A stretch of DNA of 64,000 nt. It comes from Occallatibacter riparius. GTDB taxonomy: Bacteria; Acidobacteriota; Terriglobia; Terriglobales; Acidobacteriaceae. Below, in pieces: positions 55,983-64,000 of this stretch (position 1 is the first letter of the stretch; the number at the start of each line of letters is the position of its first letter). The notes under the pieces are model-generated. The model made no database searches, had not been told where the DNA came from, and saw nothing but the letters and a program-made list of their open reading frames with translations. Where the stretch lies: assembly GCF_025264625.1 (NCBI RefSeq), contig NZ_CP093313.1, positions 5,022,001 through 5,086,000 of the forward strand, given 5' to 3'. The translations under genes and the position numbers were made by a program.

Positions 55983-57164
55983 TTGCGCATCTTCACTCTT
56001 ATCGCGGGTGTGTTTTGTGTAGTGATTGTGCTGGTGGATGCATTCCAGACCATCATTTCGCCGCGCCGTGCAGCGGGGCCGGTGCGCCTGACGCGATGGT
56101 TCTATCTCGCCACATGGCACCCATGGGCATTTCTGGCCAAGCGCATTCGCGATCCGCGCGGTCGGGAGACGGCGTTCAGTTTCTACGGGCCATTGTCGCT
56201 GATTCTGCTGCTGGCGTTCTGGGCGGCGGTGATTCTGTTCGGGTTCGGGTTGATCTACTTTTCGCTGGGCACGTCGTTCTGGGATTCGCGGGAGCGGGCG
56301 GGCCTGATGTCAGACCTGTATATGAGCGGTTCGGCGATCTTCACGCTGGGGCCTGAAGACGCCGGTCCCACCACTCCGCTGGCGCGCATGCTGGTGGTGC
56401 TCGAAGCCGGAACAGGGTTTGCATTTCTTGCTGTGGTGATGGGGTACTTTCCGGTGCTGTATGGAGCGTTTTCACGGCGCGAGGTGAGCATATCGCTGCT
56501 GGACGCCAGAGCGGGTTCTCCGCCGACCGCGGCGGAGTTGATGCGGCGGCACGCGCATGACGGGGCGGATACGGAGCTTTCGACGCTGCTGATCGAGTGG
56601 GAGCGGTGGTCGGCGGAACTGCTGGAGAGCCACATTTCGTTTCCGCTGCTGTGCTATTTCCGATCGCAGCATACGAACCAGAGCTGGATCAGCGCGCTGA
56701 CGGCAATCCTGGACACGTGCGCGCTGCTGATTGCGGGCGTGCAGGGGCACGAGGCGCGGCAGGCGCAACTGACATTCGCAATGGCGCGGCATGCGATGGT
56801 GGATTTGTCGCAGGTGGTGTCGTTGCGGCCGATTGAGGATGCGCCGGACCGGCTGACACAGGCGCGCTATGACGAGCTGTATGGGCTGCTTTGCCAAAGC
56901 GGCGTGAGCGTGTGCCGCGACACGAATAGCGAGAATCGGCTGCGCGAGATGCGGAAGCTTTACGAACCGTATGCCGAGGCGCTGAGCGCGCATTTCCAGA
57001 TGGCGTTGCCGCCGTGGATTGCCCAGAAGCCGCACAAGGACAATTGGCTGACGGTGGCGAAGGTTCGTGCGAGCGCGGAGAAGGCGAATCCGAAGACGAC
57101 GAAGGTTGCAGGCGAGAGCAGAAGTTCCGTGGATCTGCTGCTTGACGATCATCACGACTTTTAG
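55983..57164 (+). CDS. Ion-channel-like two-TM protein with degenerate selectivity filter
   Basis: A 393-aa membrane protein. TM helices lie at about residues 5-25, 70-95 and 125-150. The pore-loop region SGSAIFTLGPEDAGPTTPLA, followed by RMLVVLEAGTGFAFLAVVMG, aligns with K+ channel TVGYGD-x-x-PTTPLGR pore segments, but the filter reads TLGPED. The C-terminal ~200 residues are cytosolic and helical. I prefer the TTG at 55983, with GGAGGC upstream, over the GTG at 55959. It probably regulates ion flux or is a non-conducting relative. A SAM-methyltransferase gene follows 12 nt later. Confidence 0.75.
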   Translation: MRIFTLIAGVFCVVIVLVDAFQTIISPRRAAGPVRLTRWFYLATWHPWAFLAKRIRDPRGRETAFSFYGPLSLILLLAFWAAVILFGFGLIYFSLGTSFWDSRERAGLMSDLYMSGSAIFTLGPEDAGPTTPLARMLVVLEAGTGFAFLAVVMGYFPVLYGAFSRREVSISLLDARAGSPPTAAELMRRHAHDGADTELSTLLIEWERWSAELLESHISFPLLCYFRSQHTNQSWISALTAILDTCALLIAGVQGHEARQAQLTFAMARHAMVDLSQVVSLRPIEDAPDRLTQARYDELYGLLCQSGVSVCRDTNSENRLREMRKLYEPYAEALSAHFQMALPPWIAQKPHKDNWLTVAKVRASAEKANPKTTKVAGESRSSVDLLLDDHHDF

Positions 57165-57175
57165 CAAGAGGCGAT

Positions 57176-57925
57176 GTGAATTCTTCAGGGGAACGCAGGC
57201 GACTGCCGGGGTTGACGGTTAGAGATGGGCTTATTCCGCATCCGTTTGATGTTGAGAACGGCGTGCGCACCAGCGGGCTTGTTGCGGGGCGGCATCTCAA
57301 GTCGGGGCACGCGCATGACAGACATGCGACAGCTTATTTCGGCGTGGCGCCCTCGGTGTTTCACAAACTGATGGGGCGCTGGGAGAGGACGCGGCCTGCG
57401 GCGGAGATTAGCGAGACAACATTCATTGATGTGGGCGCGGGGATGGGGCGCGCTGTGCTGCTGGCCGCGGAGATGCCGTTCCGGCAGGTGATTGGCGTGG
57501 AACTGCATCCGGCACTGGTGCGCACGGCGCGGCGCAACGTCGCGGTGTGGCGGAAAGCGGGTCGCGTGAAAGTGCCGGTGCGCGTGGTACAGGCGGACGC
57601 GGCGGAGTTTGCGTTTCCAGCGGAGCCGACGGTGCTGTTCCTGTTCAATCCGTTTGGCGCGGTGGTGATGCGACGGCTGTTGAAGAGGCTGGCGCGCGCG
57701 TTCGCGGAGCGGCCGGGTGCGCTGGATGTGCTGTACGTGAACGATGAGCAGGCGTGGGTCTTGGAGCAGCAGAAGGGATTCGCGCGGCTGTTCTCAGGCA
57801 AGGTGCCACGGTCGCGCGCGGACAACGCGGCAGACAAGCGGATCCTCGACAATCAGCCGGACGGGGAGTATGCGTCGGCGCCGTATGAGGATTGTTCGAT
57901 CTGGCGGTGGATGGGCGTCGAATAA
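57176..57925 (+). CDS. Class I SAM-dependent methyltransferase
   Basis: A 249-aa protein starting at GTG with AAGAGG upstream. Motif I is FIDVGAGMGRAVLLAAEMPF, motif II VIGVELHPALVRTARRN, and motif IV-like LFLFNPFGAVVMRRLLKRL. The N-terminal 60 residues hold a conserved-looking VENGVRTSGLVAGRHL segment. Substrate unknown. It is probably co-transcribed with the ion-channel-like gene. Confidence 0.85.
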   Translation: MNSSGERRRLPGLTVRDGLIPHPFDVENGVRTSGLVAGRHLKSGHAHDRHATAYFGVAPSVFHKLMGRWERTRPAAEISETTFIDVGAGMGRAVLLAAEMPFRQVIGVELHPALVRTARRNVAVWRKAGRVKVPVRVVQADAAEFAFPAEPTVLFLFNPFGAVVMRRLLKRLARAFAERPGALDVLYVNDEQAWVLEQQKGFARLFSGKVPRSRADNAADKRILDNQPDGEYASAPYEDCSIWRWMGVE

Positions 57926-57929
57926 CAGA

Positions 57930-57963
57930 ATGCGCTGCGGCGCTCGAGGGAGTCGCAGCGCAT
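57930..57963. terminator. Hairpin between convergent genes
   Basis: ATGCGCTGCG (57930-57939) pairs with CGCAGCGCAT (57954-57963). No strong U-tract on either strand. Confidence 0.5.
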
Positions 57964-57974
57964 GGGTTCGTTGT

Positions 57975-58583
57975 TCAGGCTTTCGACACCGGTTCGCGCA
58001 GGATGGTCTTCAGCTTGGATGGATCGCACCGGCGCGGATCGGAGAGGTAGATTTCATGGTGCGGGCCGGAGATGCGCATGCCTTGCTTTTCCGCGAATGC
58101 CCGCATTGCATCAATGGTTTTAGATTCGTTTTCATATGGGCCGATGTGCATCGCCTGCACGCACAGACCTTCTGAGATGGCATGTAATCGGACGCGATCG
58201 GCATGATCGCCCTTGCCGCGTTTGGCGAGGGTCCGGACTGCGTCGCGGAGGTCGCCGGGGGTGACGAACTCAGGCGTGCGAATGAGTAGTTGCCAATTGG
58301 GTTCGGCGGCTGTGCCCCAGTCGGGCCAGAGAGCTTCAAGTTTGCAGACGGAGTAGTCTTCTTTGCCTGCGAATTTGCGGGTCATCTTCACAGTGAAGGC
58401 CACGCCATAGAGAGCGCCAATGGCATCCGTGAATGCGGGGCTGCCGGGCGCGCCTTGACCAGTGATGGTGAGATACACGGCGGGGCGAATCTCGACGAGG
58501 GTGGGTTTCGCAGAAGCCGCATATTCCTTCTTGTGTGCTTCATAGAGATCGAGCTTTGTGTCGGAGATCGTTGCGCTAGTCAT
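57975..58583 (-). CDS. GyrI-like small-molecule-binding protein
   Basis: A 202-aa protein of the GyrI-like/SHS2 effector-binding type (COG4832-like). Segments VEIRPAVYLTITGQGAPGSP, FTVKMTRKFAGKEDYSVCKLEALW and AMHIGPYENESKTIDAMRAF are visible. I chose the ATG at 58583, which lies 2 nt after the upstream AraC-type gene's stop; the longer frame is shadow. A free-standing effector domain next to a regulator carrying a similar domain suggests shared ligand sensing. Confidence 0.85.
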   Translation of the reverse strand: MTSATISDTKLDLYEAHKKEYAASAKPTLVEIRPAVYLTITGQGAPGSPAFTDAIGALYGVAFTVKMTRKFAGKEDYSVCKLEALWPDWGTAAEPNWQLLIRTPEFVTPGDLRDAVRTLAKRGKGDHADRVRLHAISEGLCVQAMHIGPYENESKTIDAMRAFAEKQGMRISGPHHEIYLSDPRRCDPSKLKTILREPVSKA

Positions 58584-58585
58584 AC

Positions 58586-59497
58586 TCAATCCTTTGCGGC
58601 GAGGACCGCCGCCTGCACGGGCGCGAAGATGTCGGTGAGCAATTCGTCGGGCGGTGTCGACTGCGGATCGTTGACGTAGACCTCGAAGCAGGGCAGGTTG
58701 CGCAGCTCGTGGCCGCTGCGCGGAAGCCACTGGCCGAGGAATTCGGAGTAGGTTTTTCCGACCTGGTTGTAGGGGCCTTTGTGGGTGGTGACGGCGTATT
58801 CGCCGCCTGCGATGGTTTGCACGCCGATGTCGCCCGTGGGTGAAAAGCTGTCATCGACGGCGAGGCACGCGTCGTAGCGGACTTTGTCGGGCGGTGTGAC
58901 TTCAGGGTCGTCATGGACGATGCCGAGCATCATGGGATTTCCCGCGAGGTAGCCTTCTTTGCCCATGAATGTGAGCAGGCGATCCCAGGCCTGGCCCACT
59001 TCAGAGTACGGACCGGTATGGCGGATGAAGGCGACACGCACGGGCTTCAGTTGGCGGATTTCGACTTTCATGGTTCCTCCTTTACGCAGAGTGCGAAAGC
59101 GGATGGTGACGGGTTGTCCGTAGTGGATGCCTGAGGGCGCCAGTGCCGCGCGTTGATGGTTGGCGAGGCGGAACTGTGACGGCGCGGCGCCGAATGTGGC
59201 TTTGAACGATCGAGTGAACGCTTCGTGGCTGTCGTAGCCGGCTTCGAGCGCGATGTCGATGATGGTGGCGGAGCCGAACTTGAGGCGGCTCGCGGAGCGC
59301 TCAAGGCGCAGTCGGCGCACGTACTCCTTCACGGACTCGCCCATCATGCCGTGAAACACGCGATGAAAGTGATAGGGCGAGAAGCAGGCAATGCGCGCCA
59401 GCTCATCGAGCGGCAGCGCATCGCCGAGATGCCGATCGATGTGACCGAGGACGCGCAGCATGCGCTGCTTGTAATCGTGGAGAGTGGCTGTTCTCAT
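58586..59497 (-). CDS. AraC-family regulator with GyrI-like effector domain
   Basis: A 303-aa regulator. Two helix-turn-helix motifs fill residues 1-105 (LDELARIACFSPYHFHRVFH and DIALEAGYDSHEAFTRSFKATFG), as in Rob/MarA-type proteins. Residues ~140-300 form the GyrI-like ligand domain (VRVAFIRHTGPYSEVGQAWD, YAVTTHKGPYNQVGKTY). It is translationally close to the GyrI-like gene downstream and probably regulates it and itself. Confidence 0.93.
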   Translation of the reverse strand: MRTATLHDYKQRMLRVLGHIDRHLGDALPLDELARIACFSPYHFHRVFHGMMGESVKEYVRRLRLERSASRLKFGSATIIDIALEAGYDSHEAFTRSFKATFGAAPSQFRLANHQRAALAPSGIHYGQPVTIRFRTLRKGGTMKVEIRQLKPVRVAFIRHTGPYSEVGQAWDRLLTFMGKEGYLAGNPMMLGIVHDDPEVTPPDKVRYDACLAVDDSFSPTGDIGVQTIAGGEYAVTTHKGPYNQVGKTYSEFLGQWLPRSGHELRNLPCFEVYVNDPQSTPPDELLTDIFAPVQAAVLAAKD

Positions 59498-59706
59498 AGC
59501 GCAACACCATCGTAGGCGGGATGCAGTGGGGCGTCTTGATGAAACTTGCGGAATTGTGATGCCGTGATTTGCGTCACGCGTGGAGCGCCGATTGTTGCCA
59601 GGTGAATACGGCCGGTTTTCCAGTTGACGAAGGGGGGGCGGAGGGGGAAAGCTGTCTGCTGCAGCCGGCGGAGGATGGAGCGAGACCGGCTTGAGGAGTT
59701 GCTCTG

Positions 59707-60669
59707 ATGGAACCGCATCTTGTACTGGGGATTGGCGAGTTGCTTTGGGATGTGCTGCCTTCGGGCGCCGTGCTGGGCGGTGCGCCGGCGAACTTCACCG
59801 TGATGGCCGGAAGGCTGGGCAGCCGCGCGGCGGTCTTGAGCCGCATTGGGCGCGACGACCTGGGAAGACAGGCCGTGGATGTGCTCGATCCGATGCCGGT
59901 GGATACGGAGTATCTGCAGATCGATTCGGTGCATGAGACAGGGCGCGTGACGGTGGAGTTGAAGAAGGGGCAGCCGTCGTACGTGATCCACGAACCTGCG
60001 GCGTGGGACTTCATGGAGCTTACGGACGACTGGGTTCGGCTGGCGGAGCGGGCAGATGCGATCTGTTTTGGGTCGCTGGCGCAGAGGTCGCTGGAGTCAC
60101 GGCAGACGATTCAGACGCTGGCCGCGCAGACCAGGACGGATTGCGTGCGGGTGTTCGACGTGAATTTGCGGCCGCCGTTCTACTCGAGCGAGGTGCTGCA
60201 GGAGTCGCTGGAACTGGCGATGGTGATGAAGCTGAACGATGCGGAGATGCCACTGGTTCTGGGACTTCTGGGGCTGCCTGCAGCGGAGGCGGGCGATCCG
60301 ATCGCGTTGCGCAATGGGGCGGAGAAGCTGCTGGCGGAGTTCCCCACGCTGCGCATGGTGGCGGTGACGCGTGGCGGGGAGGGCAGCCTGCTGGCGTCGC
60401 GCGAGGGAGTGCATGAGCATCCAGGTGTGACGACGAAGGTGGCCGACACGATTGGCGCCGGCGATGCGTTTACCGCTGCGATGACGCACTACCTGCTGCG
60501 CGGTGCGGGGCTGGATGCGGCCGGGTTGGCGACGCTGAATGAGGCAGGGAACCGCTGGGGAGCCTGGGTTGCGTCGCAGAAGGGCGCAATGCCGCCGCTG
60601 ACAGATGTGGTGATGGAGCGGTTGACGGGGGCGATTGAGGCGCGGATGGTGAATTCCCTCCTGCGTTAG
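59707..60669 (+). CDS. PfkB-family carbohydrate kinase (fructokinase type)
   Basis: A 320-aa sugar kinase of the ribokinase fold. Motif 1 is LGGAPANFTVMAGRLGSRAA with GRDDLGRQ, and motif 2 DTIGAGDAFTAAMTHYLL, which contains the anion hole and catalytic Asp. GELLWDVLPSG at the N-terminus is typical for fructokinases. The substrate is probably fructose or a related ketose. Monocistronic, transcribed divergently from the AraC regulator. Confidence 0.92.
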   Translation: MEPHLVLGIGELLWDVLPSGAVLGGAPANFTVMAGRLGSRAAVLSRIGRDDLGRQAVDVLDPMPVDTEYLQIDSVHETGRVTVELKKGQPSYVIHEPAAWDFMELTDDWVRLAERADAICFGSLAQRSLESRQTIQTLAAQTRTDCVRVFDVNLRPPFYSSEVLQESLELAMVMKLNDAEMPLVLGLLGLPAAEAGDPIALRNGAEKLLAEFPTLRMVAVTRGGEGSLLASREGVHEHPGVTTKVADTIGAGDAFTAAMTHYLLRGAGLDAAGLATLNEAGNRWGAWVASQKGAMPPLTDVVMERLTGAIEARMVNSLLR

Positions 60670-60670
60670 G

Positions 60671-61255
60671 CTAACTAGACGCTTTCAGTGGAGTAGCCGG
60701 TGTTCTGAGTAGAAGGACTACGAAAATGATTACAAGCACTGAGAGCGCTGCAATCAGGAAGTACTGCGCCCATAACACGCGGTTCGCTTTGAGTCTGACA
60801 ACCTCCCTTATGTCCCTAATCGCATTCGACCAATGGTCCGATTGTGCGCGGTAATAGTCGATGATGTGTTGTTGCGAGAACTCGTTGCAGTCGAGATCGG
60901 CTAGGTTTCTCGCCTCTCGGATGCGCTCTGGTGCGTCAAAGGGTTCTACAACCTCAGTGACTCTTGCTCCAAATAGAGAGAAGATAATTGCAATCAGCGC
61001 AAGAACGGGTGAAGCAATTATCAAGGTTACATATAGGCAGTTACCCCGGGCGGCTTCCGGCACCTGTCCGTCCTTCAAGAATGCAACCACCGCGGCGAGC
61101 ACGATTCCACCCACTGTGGTAATCGCAGCTGCCTTGGTGTCGATATTGACGAATGCATTGGCGTAGTCTTCGTAGTGCTTGGCCGCCCCTTCGCAGGCAT
61201 CGGTAAGCAGTTCAGCTTTCCCGCGTTCGCACATCTCATTAGCTTGTGGTGTCAT
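60671..61255 (-). CDS. Three-TM membrane protein resembling SLATT/PycTM-type effectors
   Basis: A 194-aa protein. TM helices lie at about residues 43-61, 74-96 and 163-184, with a hydrophilic helical stretch (~105-160) between TM2 and TM3. The N-terminal YEDYANAFVNIDTKAAAITT recalls the DxKAx start of membrane effectors in phage defence (SLATT and Pycsar PycTM types), and DHWSNAIRDIREVVRLKANR resembles their regulatory helix. This is a pattern match by eye only. The ATG at 61255 overlaps the stop of the upstream gene by 4 nt. G+C is about 53% over four 60-base lines I counted, against 65% in a pncB line. No cyclic-nucleotide cyclase is adjacent. Confidence 0.6.
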   Translation of the reverse strand: MTPQANEMCERGKAELLTDACEGAAKHYEDYANAFVNIDTKAAAITTVGGIVLAAVVAFLKDGQVPEAARGNCLYVTLIIASPVLALIAIIFSLFGARVTEVVEPFDAPERIREARNLADLDCNEFSQQHIIDYYRAQSDHWSNAIRDIREVVRLKANRVLWAQYFLIAALSVLVIIFVVLLLRTPATPLKASS

Positions 61256-61527
61256 CTCTTCTTGGCTGCTTTCTTCACCGCCTTTTTGGCTGCTGCCTTC
61301 TTTACGGCGGTCACGGAGGACTTCCTCATCACCACTTTGACTTTGGAAACGGAACGGTAGTTGGGACCGTGAGTTCCGCAGTAATTGCTGCCCTCTAATG
61401 CGTTCCAAGGGCACCGCTTCCCGGAGAGTGTCTTCGCAATGCAAATCTTAACCACTGCCAACCCTCGCGCAACCTGTAGATGATTTGATGACCGCATTTT
61501 TGCACGATTTCTGAAGATCGTAAACAT
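61252..61527 (-). CDS. Small Cys/His protein with Lys/Ala-rich tail
   Basis: A 91-aa protein. Residues 29-53 contain C-x9-C-x10-C-x2-H (ICIAKTLSGKRC, then SNYCGTHG), a motif seen in DUF5763-like peptides of phage and defence contexts. The C-terminal VTAVKKAAAKKAVKKAAKKR resembles histone H1-like Lys/Ala tails, so it may bind nucleic acid or membranes. AGGA lies 6 nt before the ATG; a GTG at 61455 is an alternative start. It overlaps the membrane-protein gene by 4 nt (ATGA) and lies only 23 nt from the divergent pncB start. Confidence 0.6.
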   Translation of the reverse strand: MFTIFRNRAKMRSSNHLQVARGLAVVKICIAKTLSGKRCPWNALEGSNYCGTHGPNYRSVSKVKVVMRKSSVTAVKKAAAKKAVKKAAKKR

Positions 61528-61550
61528 CTTAAGTCCTATAGAGTGGTTCT

Positions 61551-62936
61551 GTGATCATCAACATTGCACGGCGGGCGCATGACCACAATTGGGAGCTGGA
61601 CCCGATTGTGCGGTCGCTGCTGGATACCGACTTCTACAAGCTGCTGATGCTGCAGTTCATCTGGAAACACTTTCCGCGGACGCGCGCGACATTCGCGGTG
61701 CAGAACCGCAGCGTGCAGGTGCGACTGGCCGACATCATCGATCTGCATGGGCTGTGCGATCAGCTTGAGCATGCGCGTCAGCTGCGGTTCCACAAGTCAG
61801 AGATGATCTGGCTGGCGGGCAATACATTCTTCGGCAAACGGGGTATGTTCGAGCCGGCGTTTCTGGAGTGGCTGGAGAAGGATTTTCGGCTGTCGGACTA
61901 TGAGGTTGCGGTTGAGAATGGGCAGGTCTCTTTGCGGTTCGAAGGGCTGTGGACCGAGACGACGATGTGGGAGATCTATGCGCTGGCGATCATCGATGAA
62001 TTGAAGACGCGCGCTGCGCTGAAGCCACTTAGCGAGTTCGAACTGGATGTGCTGTACGCGCGGGCGAAGACGCGGCTGTGGGAGAAGATGGTGCGGCTGC
62101 GCGGCGTTCCGGGGTTGAGCCTGAGCGACTTTGGAACGCGGCGGCGGCACAGCTTCTTGTGGCAGGAGTACGTGGTGCTGGCGATGCGCGACGTGCTGGG
62201 GGAAAGCTTCACGGGCAGCTCGAATACGTATCTGGCCTACAAGCATGACCTCGAAGCGATGGGAACAAACGCGCACGAGTTGCCGATGGCCGTGGCAGCG
62301 CTGGCGAATACAGATGAGGAGCTGAAACGCGCCCAGTATCGGCTGCTGGAGTTGTGGCAGCAGACGTATGCGGGCGAGTTGCTGATTCTGCTGCCGGACA
62401 CGTTCGGCACGACCCAGTTTTTGCGCAACGCTCCGGAGTGGGTGGCGGACTGGACGGGGCAGAGGATCGACAGCAAAGATCCGTTTGTCGCCGGCGATGA
62501 GTATATTGCGTGGCTGGAGCAGAGAGGGCGCGATCCGCGGCGGAAGCGATTGATTGCCAGCGATGCGCTGGATGTGGACAAGATCCTGGCGCTGCATGCG
62601 CATTTCGCGGGCAGGATTCTGGACGGGACGGACCCGTGGGATTTCCGGACGGCGGCGGACTTCAAGGATGCGCAGAGGTGGACGCCGGAGCGGAGGATCC
62701 GGTTCAGCTCGGGGTGGGGGACGTTTCTGACGAACGACTTCAGGAACTGCAATCCGCATGGCGATAAGAGCTTCGATCCGATTAGCCTGGTGTGCAAGTT
62801 AGTGGAGGTGGATGGCAGACCGGCGGCCAAGCTCTCGGACAACTACGCCAAGTCGATGGGGCCGGCAGAAGAAGTGGAGCGCTACCGGCGGGTGTTCGGG
62901 ACGGAAGGGCAGATCAATGTGCCGGTGGAGGCCTAG
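61551..62936 (+). CDS. pncB: Nicotinate phosphoribosyltransferase
   Basis: A 461-aa NAD-salvage enzyme converting nicotinate and PRPP to nicotinate mononucleotide. Signatures: LLDTDFYKLLMLQFIW near the N-terminus, SDFGTRRRHSF, GTNAHELPMA, TFGTTQFLRNAP and IRFSSGWGTFLTND. The GTG start has a weak Shine-Dalgarno. It is followed 3 nt later by mtgA. Confidence 0.95.
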   Translation: MIINIARRAHDHNWELDPIVRSLLDTDFYKLLMLQFIWKHFPRTRATFAVQNRSVQVRLADIIDLHGLCDQLEHARQLRFHKSEMIWLAGNTFFGKRGMFEPAFLEWLEKDFRLSDYEVAVENGQVSLRFEGLWTETTMWEIYALAIIDELKTRAALKPLSEFELDVLYARAKTRLWEKMVRLRGVPGLSLSDFGTRRRHSFLWQEYVVLAMRDVLGESFTGSSNTYLAYKHDLEAMGTNAHELPMAVAALANTDEELKRAQYRLLELWQQTYAGELLILLPDTFGTTQFLRNAPEWVADWTGQRIDSKDPFVAGDEYIAWLEQRGRDPRRKRLIASDALDVDKILALHAHFAGRILDGTDPWDFRTAADFKDAQRWTPERRIRFSSGWGTFLTNDFRNCNPHGDKSFDPISLVCKLVEVDGRPAAKLSDNYAKSMGPAEEVERYRRVFGTEGQINVPVEA

Positions 62937-62939
62937 GAC

Positions 62940-63665
62940 TTGGCGGTGCGCTGGAGAGTGACTTCGAGTACATCTGCGCCCGTTAAGCCGCGATCACGGA
63001 AGCGTCTGGTTCTGGCTGTGCTGAAGTGGGCCGGGATTGGCGTTGCTTCACTGTGGTTGCTGCTGGTGCTGATGCTGGTGGTTCTGCGGTGGATCGATCC
63101 GCCGACAACCGCGGTGCACATGCAGCGGCGGGTGCAGTCCTGGTTCAGCGACAAGCCGTATCGCGAGCGGTATGAGTTTGTCCCGCTGAAACAGATATCG
63201 CTGAATTTGCAGCATGCTGTGATTGCCGCGGAAGATGCGCGGTTCTACCAGCATCACGGGTTCGACTGGAATCAGATCGAGATTGCTACGGACGAGGCCA
63301 TGGAGGGCGGCCGCAGGCGCGGTGCTTCGACTATTACGCAGCAGCTTGTGAAGAACCTCTTCTTCGGAACCGGGAGGTCGGTGCTTCGCAAGGGCGCGGA
63401 GTTCACGCTGGTTCCGGTGGCGGAACTGGTGTTGGGGAAGCAGCGCATTCTGGAGCTCTATCTCAACGTGGTGGAGTGGGGGCCGGGCGTTTACGGCGCG
63501 GACGCTGCGTGCCGCTCGTGGTATGGGACATGGGCGCGGAACATCGATGCGCAGAGGGCCGCGCGGCTGGCGGCCATTCTGCCGGCGCCGCTGAGGCGGC
63601 ATCCCGAGCGTATGAATAACTACGCGGGGATCATTCTGGAGCGCGAGCGGCAGATGGGCTGGTGA
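62940..63665 (+). CDS. mtgA: Monofunctional biosynthetic peptidoglycan transglycosylase
   Basis: A 241-aa GT51 enzyme that polymerises lipid II. A single N-terminal TM helix (SLWLLLVLMLVVLRW) is followed by VIAAEDARFYQHHGFDW (catalytic Glu) and RRRGASTITQQLVKNLFF. The C-terminal LYLNVVEWGPGVYGADAA is also conserved. There is no transpeptidase domain. The start is taken as TTG at 62940, since alternatives would shorten the N-terminus. It is translationally close to pncB. Confidence 0.93.
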   Translation: MAVRWRVTSSTSAPVKPRSRKRLVLAVLKWAGIGVASLWLLLVLMLVVLRWIDPPTTAVHMQRRVQSWFSDKPYRERYEFVPLKQISLNLQHAVIAAEDARFYQHHGFDWNQIEIATDEAMEGGRRRGASTITQQLVKNLFFGTGRSVLRKGAEFTLVPVAELVLGKQRILELYLNVVEWGPGVYGADAACRSWYGTWARNIDAQRAARLAAILPAPLRRHPERMNNYAGIILERERQMGW

Positions 63666-63710
63666 GTGCTCGCTCAACTGAGGGCAAGGGAAGTGCTCTA
63701 AACTGAAGGT

Positions 63711-64000
63711 GTGGCTTCTCCTGCTCAGCGCCGCCTACGTATAGCTGCTATTCGCTTTCTCAATCCCGCCCCACTGATGTGGGACTTCGATCATGCGCCG
63801 CACGCTGAACGACTGGCTGAGCGCTACCAGATCGACTGGATGCTTCCTTCAGAGTGTGCTGACCGCCTGGCTACGGGGGCTGCCGACATTGGCCTTGTGC
63901 CGATTGCGGCACTGGCCGTTACGCCGGGGCTGCGGATTCTGCCGGGCTGCACAATTGCGTCGAAGGATCGCGTGCGGTCGCTGCTGCTGGTGCGGCGCAC
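63711..64000 (+). CDS. mqnA: Chorismate dehydratase (menaquinone futalosine pathway), 5' part
   Basis: 96 codons from a GTG, cut by the window end. The translation reads RIAAIRFLNPAPLMWDFDH, with PSECADRLATGAADIGLVPI downstream, the MqnA pattern for periplasmic-binding-protein-fold chorismate dehydratases (MqnA/MqnD family). It would place menaquinone synthesis by the futalosine pathway in this organism, but the C-terminal part is not seen and MqnD-like paralogues share the fold. Confidence 0.75.
   Translation, partial: MASPAQRRLRIAAIRFLNPAPLMWDFDHAPHAERLAERYQIDWMLPSECADRLATGAADIGLVPIAALAVTPGLRILPGCTIASKDRVRSLLLVRR

Noticed and set aside
61252-61527. A histone H1-like nucleoid protein
   Set aside because: The Lys/Ala tail fits, but the protein also has a Cys/His motif not seen in H1-like proteins, and it is coupled to a membrane protein.

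Overview
The window looks like chromosomal DNA of an Acidobacteriota member, most likely class Terriglobia (Acidobacteriales). The coding DNA is GC-rich. Three points suggest the lineage: a TIGR03436-type von Willebrand (VWA) exported protein, several small exported or cytosolic proteins of a kind common in that group, and many dispersed intergenic repeat families. The placement is inference from gene content, not from a marker-gene tree.

Layout. 1-4751 (minus strand): a complex I operon nuoA-C-D-(106-aa ORF)-E-F followed by a HicB-like gene. nuoB is not between nuoA and nuoC. 5090-11006: a small conserved ORF, a methyltransferase gene broken by an in-frame TGA, an outer-membrane-type protein, an esterase, a repeat-tailed small protein and cytochrome oxidase subunit III. 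11122-12790: pdxT and pdxS for pyridoxal phosphate. 12937-30978: a large plus-strand flagellar and chemotaxis block (fliN, fliO, fliP, fliQ, fliR, flhB, flhA, fliA, fliM, a second fliN-like gene, an MshEN-domain gene, cheY, cheX, then flgF, G, A, H, I, J, M, N, K, L). It covers the export gate, C-ring, rod, P- and L-rings, hook-filament junction and the sigma-28/FlgM checkpoint. Hook, MS-ring, ATPase, motor and flagellin genes must lie elsewhere.

30979-39360: an AT-rich spacer, a small conserved protein, a REC-RsbRD-PAS-HisKA signalling protein without an ATPase domain, a DUF4097 protein, an RND/MacA-type adaptor, a CNNM/CBS membrane protein, an exported deaminase-like protein and a GELHG-motif exported protein. 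39361-43671: an uptake [NiFe]-hydrogenase operon (small subunit, large subunit, cytochrome b, then the maturation protease). 44028-53940: the VWA protein, an RMD1/DUF155 protein, a three-CBM GH10 xylanase, a zinc-ribbon peptide, pyrD and an alkaline-phosphatase-superfamily enzyme. 54172-64000: ilvE, a metallothionein-like peptide, DUF2905, an ion-channel-like protein, a methyltransferase, a GyrI-like/AraC pair, a fructokinase-type kinase, an atypical two-gene module (Cys/His + Lys/Ala-rich peptide coupled to a three-TM protein), pncB, mtgA and the 5' part of mqnA.

The most unusual material is (i) the translationally coupled two-gene module at 60671-61527, which has lower G+C than its surroundings and resembles membrane effectors of the SLATT/PycTM kind; (ii) several dispersed repeat families, one of which supplies the last codons of a signalling gene and another of which is a hairpin with compensatory stem changes; (iii) an MshEN-domain protein inside the flagellar operon; and (iv) the missing nuoB. 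No rRNA, tRNA, CRISPR array or insertion sequence was seen.
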